In this document: positions 56,489 through 64,000 of the stretch, piece after piece
Layout of the letters: each line of letters starts with the position of its first letter
Position numbering within the stretch: the first letter of the stretch is position 1
NCBI GenBank assembly: GCA_029212505.1
Contig: JARGOS010000001.1
Span: 1 to 64,000 of the forward strand
Direction of reading: 5' to 3'
DNA from: Legionellaceae bacterium
GTDB lineage: Bacteria > Pseudomonadota > Gammaproteobacteria > Legionellales > Legionellaceae
DNA: 64,000 nucleotides
Translations under genes and position numbers: made by a program
Notes under the pieces: generated by a model
Databases searched by the model: none
What the model was told of the DNA's origin: nothing
What the model saw: the letters and a program-made list of their open reading frames with translations, nothing else

Positions 56489-56513
56489 CGATCAAGTTAG
56501 TAATTCACTACAC
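56489..56513. repeat. right inverted-repeat unit of the accessory region
   Basis: The reverse complement of 56489-56513 matches 47418-47442 at 23 of 25 positions. It includes the stop codon and last five codons of the J-domain gene (minus strand). With the left copy it frames about 9.1 kb. Confidence 0.8.
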
Positions 56514-57994
56514 GCCCACAGTTGATCAGAACAGTTTTCAGCCGTGAGTGATTCGGCGTTCTTTGGTGTATTGAAAAATCGGTGTGATTGCGTTGCTTTT
56601 TTATGGCCTAATAGCACACCCTTTTTCAAACAATCATCGAGTTTTTCTGTTGGTAAAGGTAAGGCCTCTACCTGTTCACAAAAATATTGGCTTGGATTGT
56701 TAATCAATTTATCCGTCATATTTAGGCTTGTTGCTGTTGTTAAATAATAGATTAACAAAATAAAAGCATTTATGGGTTCTGTTGTATTAATGTCAGGCTG
56801 AGGCAATGCAAGACCGATAAGTATTGCTATCACAGTGTAGAGCGTCAGTGCTATGAATAAGGTTGGCTGTTCTTTATAAATATAATGCATTATATTGATA
56901 TACTCGTACAAACAGTACAATTTAAGACCCCAGGTAACAAGTAACATGGCGGCTGCTAGATTTAGTCCCGATACAGGGGTTAAAGCGCACAATGCAATAC
57001 CACCTGTTAGCATAAAAGCAGCAGATGCACCTATGGGAGAAATCCCTAAATATGAAGCTATGGGTCTAACCAGTGTATTTATTGGGCATGCAATGCATTC
57101 TATCATTCGGAAGATAAGTGGCAGGGAAAATACGACAAGAGTGTATATTCCGCCATATTGATATAACAATGAAAGTAATAAGCTCACACTAATTAGCTTG
57201 AGCGAAGTAATTGCGATTGCCAACCATTGATGCTGGTTATTTTGATAGGCTGATATCTGATGTTGAACATCCATAACAACAGACTCCATGACTTTATCTA
57301 GATAATATTTCAGAGTAATCTTAACTGCTAACACCACGCTATTAATCATGGCGGCGAGCAGTTTGATGGGAGAACACAGCTTCCAGGTAGCTAAAACAGG
57401 TATTAAGTTACCGGTACCAAGCGCTTCTCGGTATTGAAAGTCATCTAAATATTCTTCGCCAAAAAGACGTAATATCATTTCTCTCCATTCTCGTATTAAG
57501 CGAGCTTGAAGGGCTTCCTCGTTTCGTTCAAATAAAAAACTTGAACGATTTTTGTTGAGTTCGGCTGTTTTTTTCTGTAGCGATTCTGCAATATTGAGGA
57601 AGGGTGCATACTTTTCTGCAAAACGCTGTTTTTCATGTGTTGTAGACAGTGCATTAAATTGCTTTAGCAGGTCCTCGAATGCTTCATCGATATCTTCTTG
57701 AAGTAATAAGTCAAATGCTCTATCTGGTAAGGGAATGATTTTCGGGGTGTAGTAGGTGTGGATTTCAGGGATATAGTTATCTTCTTTTTCATTTTCTATC
57801 TTAGCCACAGCTTCAGCCATCGCCATAAATATTGCCCGAGCCTTTGGATCATCTTTATTTTTATCCGGATGATATTTTAGACTTAGGCGGCGGTATTTAC
57901 GTTTAATAAGCTTTAATTGCTCTTCGTCAGATAAGTCATCTAGATCACTTTGTTTAAGTTCAAGCAATACAAGTGTTTTGTTGTCTATAATCAT
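56492..57994 (-). CDS. J-domain membrane protein, effector-like
   Basis: A protein of about 500 residues. The N-terminal J-domain (LKLIKRKYRRLSLKYHPDKN with the HPD motif near residue 38) would stimulate an Hsp70 ATPase. Residues 60-200 are charged and helical; residues 220-415 contain five or six hydrophobic segments, so this is a membrane protein with a cytosolic J-domain. The last residues (CSELLT) come from the island repeat. ATG at 57994 is preferred; a GTG at 58006 is possible. A hairpin at 58003-58031 lies just upstream. Similar J-domain membrane proteins occur in Legionellales; the role is unknown. Confidence 0.85.
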   Translation of the reverse strand: MIIDNKTLVLLELKQSDLDDLSDEEQLKLIKRKYRRLSLKYHPDKNKDDPKARAIFMAMAEAVAKIENEKEDNYIPEIHTYYTPKIIPLPDRAFDLLLQEDIDEAFEDLLKQFNALSTTHEKQRFAEKYAPFLNIAESLQKKTAELNKNRSSFLFERNEEALQARLIREWREMILRLFGEEYLDDFQYREALGTGNLIPVLATWKLCSPIKLLAAMINSVVLAVKITLKYYLDKVMESVVMDVQHQISAYQNNQHQWLAIAITSLKLISVSLLLSLLYQYGGIYTLVVFSLPLIFRMIECIACPINTLVRPIASYLGISPIGASAAFMLTGGIALCALTPVSGLNLAAAMLLVTWGLKLYCLYEYINIMHYIYKEQPTLFIALTLYTVIAILIGLALPQPDINTTEPINAFILLIYYLTTATSLNMTDKLINNPSQYFCEQVEALPLPTEKLDDCLKKGVLLGHKKATQSHRFFNTPKNAESLTAENCSDQLWACSELLT

Positions 57995-58002
57995 GGGTAC
58001 AT

Positions 58003-58031
58003 CCACATTATTTTGACATGAAATAATGTGG
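58003..58031. promoter_or_regulatory. perfect palindrome upstream of the J-domain gene
   Basis: CCACATTATTT (58003-58013) and AAATAATGTGG (58021-58031), an 11-bp perfect inverted repeat with a seven-base spacer, directly before the start codon on the minus strand. It could be an operator or an mRNA leader hairpin hiding the ribosome site. Confidence 0.6.
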
Positions 58032-58162
58032 AAATTTTATCATAAAGTCCGATTAAAAACCAATTAATCACCGGTTGGGGTACTGATCTGATTCAGTCGA
58101 GGTAACGGCCAGTTTCTTCAGGTTGATTTTGACGAGATTACCTTAACAACGGATTCAGTGCA

Positions 58163-59452
58163 CTACTCGTTTTTTTCTTTGATAAAACAAAGCAGAGTAA
58201 ACGAGATTAAAATCATCAGTGGCAACAGTGAAAGGGCTGACATGTAATTCGACGTTGAGTAGGTTTTAATGCCATGCTCCATGTTGCCATGCCACGTGAA
58301 ATTGAGTAAATAGCCGACCAGAGGCAATCCAATCGCACCGCCAATCATGTTAGCGGTGTTCATGAAGCCCAGCGCTGCACCTGAATGGGCTTCATCATGT
58401 ATTTCTTTGATGAGCGAAAAGGCAGGGAGCAAGCAGCTTGATGCAAGCCCAAAAGTAAAAATCAAAAACCCAAGCAGCGATAAAGGCAGGTGCGGTATGT
58501 AAAGAATCAAAGCAATGGAAACAAGCGCGCCGAGCGAACCTGCGAGCATGATGGGGCGTTTTGTTTTAAATTGTCCGGCTAAAAATCCGGTTAACGGTCC
58601 GCCAATCACCCAACCTAAAAACAACAGTGAGACCAGACTTGCCGAGGTAGGTTTGTCGAGCATGTAGGCTCGCATGATAAACGGCACCCCCCAAAGTCCA
58701 CCAAATATTGAGGTAGGCGCAAACATTAATCCACCATAACCCGCGATAATCCAGCTGCTTTTGCACGAAAGCACTTGTTTTAAGCCATGTAAAATATGCG
58801 TTTTTTCAGGTTCTACTTCTGCCTCAGACCCTGTTTTCTCTTGATGAGGCTGCTTGATTTGTACTAACCAAAGAACAAAAATAGCCAAAATGAGTCCTAA
58901 TATAGCCAGTGCGTACAGAGTAACCCGCCAGCCGATAGCATCAATCATGATAGCTAGTGGCCCGCCACCCATGATGCTTCCGGTCATGCCTAAGGTCACC
59001 ATAAGGCCAACAAAAAATGGAAAACGTCGAGGCGGAAAAAGGAGCGTGGCGAGTTTCATCGAACAAATCGCGGCAAAGCCGGAGCCTAATCCAATCAGTA
59101 AGCGACCACATGATGCTTGCCACATGTTATGGCTGGTCGCAAAAAAGGCACAACCCAGCGTGCAAAAAAGAATGGCGGCCACGAGCAGGGTGCGTACGTT
59201 GTAATGGTCGGCCAGTACGCCTGCGGGAATTTGTATAGGCGCGTAAGTATAAAAAAAGAACCCAGCTAAAATACCGAGCTGCCCGGCATCCATCGATAGA
59301 TCGCGCATAAGGTCATGGACCATGACGCCCGGAGAGACTTGAATCAAGTTTTCATAAAAATAAAAAAAAGCGCCTAAAAACCATATCAACCAGGGGAGAT
59401 AGGTTGTTTTATAGCGCGTGGACGATGTTTTTGTATTGCTTAGATTGTGCAC
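58163..59452 (-). CDS. major facilitator superfamily transporter
   Basis: A 429-residue protein with 12 hydrophobic segments. The start is GTG at 59452. Conserved parts are FYFYENLIQVSPGVM near residue 33, the helix 2-3 loop IPAGVLADHYNVRTLLVAA, and GRLLIGLGSGFAA. A cytosolic charged loop (EKTGSEAEVEPEKTHI) divides the two halves. It belongs to the large MFS group expanded in Legionella and Coxiella; the substrate is unknown. Confidence 0.9.
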   Translation of the reverse strand: MHNLSNTKTSSTRYKTTYLPWLIWFLGAFFYFYENLIQVSPGVMVHDLMRDLSMDAGQLGILAGFFFYTYAPIQIPAGVLADHYNVRTLLVAAILFCTLGCAFFATSHNMWQASCGRLLIGLGSGFAAICSMKLATLLFPPRRFPFFVGLMVTLGMTGSIMGGGPLAIMIDAIGWRVTLYALAILGLILAIFVLWLVQIKQPHQEKTGSEAEVEPEKTHILHGLKQVLSCKSSWIIAGYGGLMFAPTSIFGGLWGVPFIMRAYMLDKPTSASLVSLLFLGWVIGGPLTGFLAGQFKTKRPIMLAGSLGALVSIALILYIPHLPLSLLGFLIFTFGLASSCLLPAFSLIKEIHDEAHSGAALGFMNTANMIGGAIGLPLVGYLLNFTWHGNMEHGIKTYSTSNYMSALSLLPLMILISFTLLCFIKEKNE

Positions 59453-59534
59453 GGTTTTTCATCCATGGGAAGATTAAATCAGCATAAGTGTTTATCCTAC
59501 CTGAGTGATGCTGATTTATCCAGGATGTTGTGTA

Positions 59535-60089
59535 TTACGAAGTTGTTTTTGCAATATGCAAATGCGAAATAACTTTTTTGACGCCTTGTACGCTTAGAAT
59601 GCGTTTAATCAGTGGTGCAATCGAATCATTATTTTGAACTGCACCTGATAACGTGACCACGCCGTTGTTGGTGTTGGCGTTAATGCCGACTAACGGAATG
59701 GATTCATCATCGAGTACTTTTGCTTTAAGCACCGCGGCTTCAACTTTGGCGGTGATGTAGGCATCGGTGATGGAAGTGTTGATATCATTAATGTTTAAAT
59801 CATCGGTATCAATCGCTTCAACCCCTTGGGTTGCTTTAACCAAGCGAAGTGTTTCGACAAACGCTTCTCGATTCTTGACGTTGCCACGGAGCGTGACGTT
59901 GCCATGATCGGTTGAAACGGTAATTTTTAACGGATTTAAGTTTTTGCTTTCGGTAATTTTACTGGTGATCTTCGTTGTAATCACCGAATCACTGAGTTCA
60001 TGCTCAAGCGTTTTGATATCACTTGCATGCAGTGATGTGAGCGTAAACATGAGGCCAATCGCTAAAACAAAATGTAGTAATGCTCGCAT
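59535..60089 (-). CDS. periplasmic protein with two BON domains (OsmY-like)
   Basis: A 184-residue protein with a signal peptide (MRALLHFVLAIGLMFTLTSL, cleavage near ASD) and two BON domains, around residues 30-95 and 110-180, each with a typical ITVSTDHGNVTLRGNV or TNNGVVTLSGAV strand. BON proteins bind phospholipid or outer-membrane surfaces and help in osmotic stress. The ATG at 60089 has TGGAG nearby; an in-frame ATG at 60113 is less likely. Confidence 0.9.
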   Translation of the reverse strand: MRALLHFVLAIGLMFTLTSLHASDIKTLEHELSDSVITTKITSKITESKNLNPLKITVSTDHGNVTLRGNVKNREAFVETLRLVKATQGVEAIDTDDLNINDINTSITDAYITAKVEAAVLKAKVLDDESIPLVGINANTNNGVVTLSGAVQNNDSIAPLIKRILSVQGVKKVISHLHIAKTTS

Positions 60090-60226
60090 GCATGTCTCCA
60101 GAAATGAGTTCAATCGGTCATAAAGTCATAAATCTGTGTGTATCTTAACATATATTGTTTTGTTTTTAAAGTTATTGTTTTTTAACAAAACTAATTGATT
60201 TGTTTTGTTGAGAGGATTTTGCTTAG

Positions 60227-60257
60227 ATAGGCGTGCTAGACTAAAGCCTATTTTTTT
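60227..60257 (+). terminator. terminator-like hairpin in the uvrA upstream region
   Basis: ATAGGC (60227-60232) and GCCTAT (60246-60251) form a six-pair stem followed by seven T residues, 30 bases before uvrA. No plus-strand gene ends here, so it may end a short leader transcript and attenuate uvrA, or it may be an sRNA terminator. No LexA-type box is visible before uvrA. Confidence 0.55.
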
Positions 60258-60286
60258 CGTTTGAAGCTGACCGCCAAGGCATCTAC

Positions 60287-62824
60287 ATGAACTCAATTCA
60301 AATTCGTGGGGCACGAACCCATAATCTTCAAAATATTACGGTGAATTTACCGCGAAACAAGCTTTCGGTGATTACAGGGCTTTCGGGCTCAGGTAAATCA
60401 TCGCTGGCTTTTGATACGCTTTATGCTGAAGGTCAGCGGCGGTATGTGGAATCACTCTCATCTTACGCTCGTCAATTTTTATCGATGATGGATAAGCCGG
60501 AGATGGACGCCATCGACGGTTTATCACCGGCAATTGCAATTGAGCAAAAAGTGACGTCACATAATCCGCGCTCAACCGTCGGTACGACCACAGAAATTTA
60601 TGATTATTTGAGATTACTTTATGCGCGCGTAGGCACGCCGCATTGCCCTAAACATCAGCTCGCATTGCAAGCACAAACCGTGAGCCAAATGGTCGATCAT
60701 GCTTTAAATCTCCCCGAAGAAAGCAAAGTTATGGTGTTAGCGCCGGTGATTCGTGGAAAAAAAGGGGAGCATGAGCAGGTTTTAAAACGCTTGCAAGTGT
60801 TAGGCTATGTGCGCGCTCGAATTGATGGTGAATTATATGATTTAGATCAGCCACCCGAGCTTGAACGCTATAAAAAACATACCATCGAAGTCGTGGTCGA
60901 CCGGCTTAAAATTCGCCAAGACGCGGCAACGCGCTTGAGCGAGTCGTTTGAAAATGCGCTGCATGTGGGCGAGGGTATTGCATTGGTGGCCTCGATGGAC
61001 GGTGCATTTAAAGATATTACGTACTCCTCGCTGTTTGCGTGTTCAGAATGCGGGTATAGCTTAGATGAACTCGAGCCTCGATTATTTTCGTTCAATAGCC
61101 CGGCGGGCGCCTGTACCGCGTGCGATGGGCTCGGTACAGAACGGCGCACCGCAAGAATACAACGTGAGCTTGAAGAAAATCCAGATTTAGTACTCAAGCC
61201 TTGTACGCGTTGCGAAGGTACACGGCTTCGCCCGGGGGCGCGGCATGTGTTGGTGGATGGGCGGCGCTTAACCGATGTGGTGTCGTATTCGATTGCAGAG
61301 GCGTATCAATTTTTTAAAGATTTAGTCTTACCTGGCGCGCGTGGTGAAATTGCTGCCAAAATCAATCGCGAAATTGTTGCACGGCTTGGGTTTTTGGTGG
61401 AAGTGGGCTTGGACTATTTATCACTTGAACGACGTTCAGAAACATTATCAGGAGGCGAGGCGCAGCGCATTCGCTTGGCCAGTCAAATTGGTTCGGGTCT
61501 TGTCGGGGTAATGTATGTACTCGATGAGCCCTCGATTGGTTTACATCAACGTGATAATGCGCGATTACTTAAAACGCTGATGCAATTACGTGATTTAGGT
61601 AACACCATCATCGTGGTTGAGCATGATGAAGACGCGATTCGATCGGCTGATTATGTGTTGGATATGGGCCCCGGTGCGGGGATTCATGGTGGGCATGTGG
61701 TGGCTTCAGGCACGCCCGAAGACATCATGGCGTGCGAAGACTCGCTGACTGGGCGTTATTTGGTCGGCACCGCTAAAATTGATGTGCCTGTAGTACGTGT
61801 GCCGTACAATCCCGAGCGCGTGATTCGCCTGGAAGGTGTGACCTGTCATAATTTAGATGACGTGACCGTTCGTATTCCTGTGGGGCTTATGACGTGTGTC
61901 ACCGGTGTGTCGGGTTCGGGTAAATCCAGCTTAATCAACGACACGCTGTATCCACTGGCTCGTTCGCGGTTTTATCGCAGCCAAGTCTCGATGGTGGGGC
62001 AAGTGCGTGAGGTGGAGGGGTTGGATTGGTGCGATAAAGTGATTGATATTGATCAGAGCCCCATTGGGCGCACGCCACGTTCGAATCCTGCGACTTATAC
62101 AGGCCTCTTTACACCTATTCGTGAATTATTTGCAGCCACGCCCGAGGGTCGCGCTCGTGGTTATCGAGCCGGGCGTTTTAGCTTTAATGTCCGTGGTGGT
62201 CGCTGTGAGGCTTGTCAGGGTGATGGTTTAGTCAAAGTAGAAATGCACTTTTTACCCGATTCATATGTGTTGTGTGACGTGTGTCGCGGTAAGCGTTACA
62301 ACCGAGAAACGCTTGATGTGCAGTACAAAGGTAAAAATATTCACGAAGTCCTGAACATGACGATTGAAGAAGCACGTGATTTTTTTGATGCCGTACCTGT
62401 TTTAGCACGCAAGTGCCAAACGTTGATTGACGTGGGGCTTTCGTATGTACATTTAGGTCAAAGCGCGACGACGCTATCAGGCGGCGAGGCGCAGCGCATG
62501 AAGCTTGCGCGTGAACTCTCCAAGCGTGGTACGGGTGAGACGTTGTATATTTTAGATGAGCCGACGACGGGGCTGCATTTTCATGACACCAAGCAGCTTT
62601 TACAGGTTTTATTTAGATTGCGTGATCAAGGTAATACGATTGTCGTGATTGAGCATAATTTAGATGTGATCAAAACCGCGGATTGGTTGATTGATTTAGG
62701 GCCCGAAGGCGGTAATCGTGGGGGTGAAGTGCTGGCCGAAGGCACGCCTGAAACCGTTGCGGCTTGCGCGCATTCGTATACCGGGCAGTTTTTAGCTGAG
62801 CTTTTGAATGAGTCACGAAAGTAA
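60287..62824 (+). CDS. uvrA: excinuclease ABC subunit A with an internal deletion
   Basis: UvrA is the damage-recognising ATPase of nucleotide excision repair. The 845-residue protein has both ABC modules: Walker [10 protein letters not shown] and GVSGSGKSS, signature LSGGEAQRI and LSGGEAQRM, and both zinc sites (CSECGYSL and [16 protein letters not shown] and CDVCRGK). Typical UvrA has about 940 residues. The shortfall falls between CDGLG and [11 protein letters not shown], where only 22 residues remain instead of about 120; this corresponds to the mobile insertion domain of the signature I region. The frame is intact, so the deletion is in frame. Confidence 0.95.
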   Translation: MNSIQIRGARTHNLQNITVNLPRNKLSVITGLSGSGKSSLAFDTLYAEGQRRYVESLSSYARQFLSMMDKPEMDAIDGLSPAIAIEQKVTSHNPRSTVGTTTEIYDYLRLLYARVGTPHCPKHQLALQAQTVSQMVDHALNLPEESKVMVLAPVIRGKKGEHEQVLKRLQVLGYVRARIDGELYDLDQPPELERYKKHTIEVVVDRLKIRQDAATRLSESFENALHVGEGIALVASMDGAFKDITYSSLFACSECGYSLDELEPRLFSFNSPAGACTACDGLGTERRTARIQRELEENPDLVLKPCTRCEGTRLRPGARHVLVDGRRLTDVVSYSIAEAYQFFKDLVLPGARGEIAAKINREIVARLGFLVEVGLDYLSLERRSETLSGGEAQRIRLASQIGSGLVGVMYVLDEPSIGLHQRDNARLLKTLMQLRDLGNTIIVVEHDEDAIRSADYVLDMGPGAGIHGGHVVASGTPEDIMACEDSLTGRYLVGTAKIDVPVVRVPYNPERVIRLEGVTCHNLDDVTVRIPVGLMTCVTGVSGSGKSSLINDTLYPLARSRFYRSQVSMVGQVREVEGLDWCDKVIDIDQSPIGRTPRSNPATYTGLFTPIRELFAATPEGRARGYRAGRFSFNVRGGRCEACQGDGLVKVEMHFLPDSYVLCDVCRGKRYNRETLDVQYKGKNIHEVLNMTIEEARDFFDAVPVLARKCQTLIDVGLSYVHLGQSATTLSGGEAQRMKLARELSKRGTGETLYILDEPTTGLHFHDTKQLLQVLFRLRDQGNTIVVIEHNLDVIKTADWLIDLGPEGGNRGGEVLAEGTPETVAACAHSYTGQFLAELLNESRK

Positions 62825-62914
62825 GCCAAAAAGCTAGTAAACAAACTGCTATTGATGTTTTTTTTTATTTTATGTTAAAATATAGCGCATTATATTTTGG
62901 TGAAAAACAATCAA

Positions 62915-64000
62915 ATGCCTATATATCTAACATTGGAACAAAAAAACATCATGCTTGATTGTTTTCATCGGCCGAGCGCTTACACACAGGGCGCATGGCC
63001 GGTCGATCGAGCATTGCCGATGGGGACTAAATTAAAGTGCCAGTATAATCGAGCGATATTTCATATTCCGAAAGAACCAAAAGAAAATTATGAATTTCAA
63101 GTTTTAGAGTTTGATCTTACGTTACCAGGAGCGAAACATACTTGTTCGGCAACCCTGGGTGATGGCCAAATTTTTTTTCATAGCTCGAAGTCTTTTGATG
63201 TAAATGTAGATTTAGATTCGATGCCTGAAGCTAGGCGACACTCATGGTATGCGCCACCTCCTGAACGTGGAGAAAGTTCAGAAGATAAGGCATATAGGCA
63301 GGAAGAGAACCAAGAATTTTTATTTAGCAAAGGCATAGCGCTTGGTTATGATGTGTATTTTCGGGTGAGAGGAAATGCTTTCGAAAAAGTTGTGAAGCGT
63401 GTTGAAAATCATCCGTGTGAAAAAGGTTTTTTAAAGAGCGTCAAGCATCCAAATAAAGGGTATGTTGAAACACAGATGAGAGGTTACCAGGTTGCGCCTC
63501 ACCTTTATTTTTTTCCACCGGTTATTAAACAAGCTCGCCGTGGTTATAAGAAAGTCGAATTCTTGAAAGATATGGGTGAGAATTTAGCTGACTATATCGA
63601 TCGGAAGTGTAGAACACAGGGTGACTTATCGCTTGAGCTAAAAGAGGCTTTGATACAAGAGGTACTTTCGCAATATTTAGAACAGTTAGCCAATAAAAAT
63701 ATTATTCATACAGATATCAAGTTGATGAATGTTTGTATTCGTGAGTGCGTAGATAGTAACCGATCTTTTGATATCACGTTTATTGATTTTGATGATGCAT
63801 TTATAAGTTCATCCGGGGTGAATGACGGTAGCTCACCCATTGAGGCAGGTGGGAGTCCGGGTTCAATAGCGCCAGAACTTTTTACAACGCCTCTGACAGC
63901 TCAAGAGCAACGAACGCTTTATCTAGCCGACCCTGGGGCTTATGAGCAACGTTTGAAGCCTGATTATGCAATGGGCTTTTGTCAAAAAACAGACATTTAT
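62915..64000 (+). CDS. eukaryotic-type protein kinase-like protein, 3' end outside the window
   Basis: An open frame from ATG 62915 to the window end (362 residues so far, no stop). The kinase core is recognisable: catalytic loop HTDIKLMN near residues 265-272 (Asp 267, Lys 269, Asn 272), a DFD metal-binding motif near 291 in place of DFG, and GSPGSIAPEL near 325, matching the APE motif. The glycine loop is less clear (ALGYDVYFRVRG near 144). The 130 residues before the core are of unknown fold. Such kinase-like proteins are typical Legionellales effectors. A GTG at 62900 is a possible earlier start. Confidence 0.85.
   Translation, partial: MPIYLTLEQKNIMLDCFHRPSAYTQGAWPVDRALPMGTKLKCQYNRAIFHIPKEPKENYEFQVLEFDLTLPGAKHTCSATLGDGQIFFHSSKSFDVNVDLDSMPEARRHSWYAPPPERGESSEDKAYRQEENQEFLFSKGIALGYDVYFRVRGNAFEKVVKRVENHPCEKGFLKSVKHPNKGYVETQMRGYQVAPHLYFFPPVIKQARRGYKKVEFLKDMGENLADYIDRKCRTQGDLSLELKEALIQEVLSQYLEQLANKNIIHTDIKLMNVCIRECVDSNRSFDITFIDFDDAFISSSGVNDGSSPIEAGGSPGSIAPELFTTPLTAQEQRTLYLADPGAYEQRLKPDYAMGFCQKTDIY

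Overview
The window is a stretch of gammaproteobacterial chromosome, most likely from the order Legionellales (Legionella/Coxiella/Berkiella-like). Three things point there: the unbroken tufB-secE-nusG-rplKAJL-rpoBC-rpsLG-fusA-tufA-S10-spc-alpha supercluster, the ratA-rnfH-bamE-fur block typical of gammaproteobacteria, and several large effector-like proteins (a 33-residue repeat protein, a J-domain membrane protein, a eukaryotic-type kinase) of the kind found in host-associated Legionellales. The order is inferred from gene content and sequence style; no database search was run.

Positions 1-31534: four tRNAs (Thr, Tyr, Gly, Thr), the first tuf gene, tRNA-Trp, then the transcription/translation core ending with rpoA-rplQ. 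Nearly all genes run on the plus strand with short gaps or 1-14 base overlaps. Regulatory elements can be seen at the expected places: paired hairpins before rplK, an L10 leader before rplJ, an attenuator hairpin between rplL and rpoB, a strong promoter before rpsL, the spc promoter before rplN and a terminator after rplQ. The two tuf genes appear identical over about 1.1 kb and differ only at their ends. The S14 protein is the long form yet keeps four zinc-binding cysteines.

Positions 31535-39719: nth, ssb, a YajR-like transporter on the minus strand, then a tightly coupled six-gene lipid operon: FabL-type enoyl reductase, an acyl carrier protein with a large insertion, a double-hotdog dehydratase, an intact ketosynthase, a ketosynthase lacking its catalytic cysteine, and an LpxL/LpxXL-type acyltransferase. 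It resembles the rhizobial acpXL cluster that makes and attaches very-long-chain fatty acids to lipid A.

Positions 39720-47399: three unrecognised effector-like or membrane genes, then dapF, a carboxylesterase, ratA, rnfH, bamE and fur.

Positions 47400-56520 form an accessory region bounded by 25-bp inverted repeats about 9.1 kb apart. It holds a resolvase remnant, a 1529-residue protein with fourteen 33-residue repeats, an intact invertase/resolvase, an ORF6N protein, a phage-type hypothetical, a toxin-antitoxin pair whose toxin looks frameshifted, and a helix-turn-helix protein. Both of the last two units have palindromes overlapping their promoters.

Positions 56490-64000: a J-domain membrane protein whose last codons lie inside the right inverted repeat, an MFS transporter, a two-BON-domain periplasmic protein, a uvrA lacking about 95 internal residues, and the 5' part of a protein-kinase-like gene that runs off the window.
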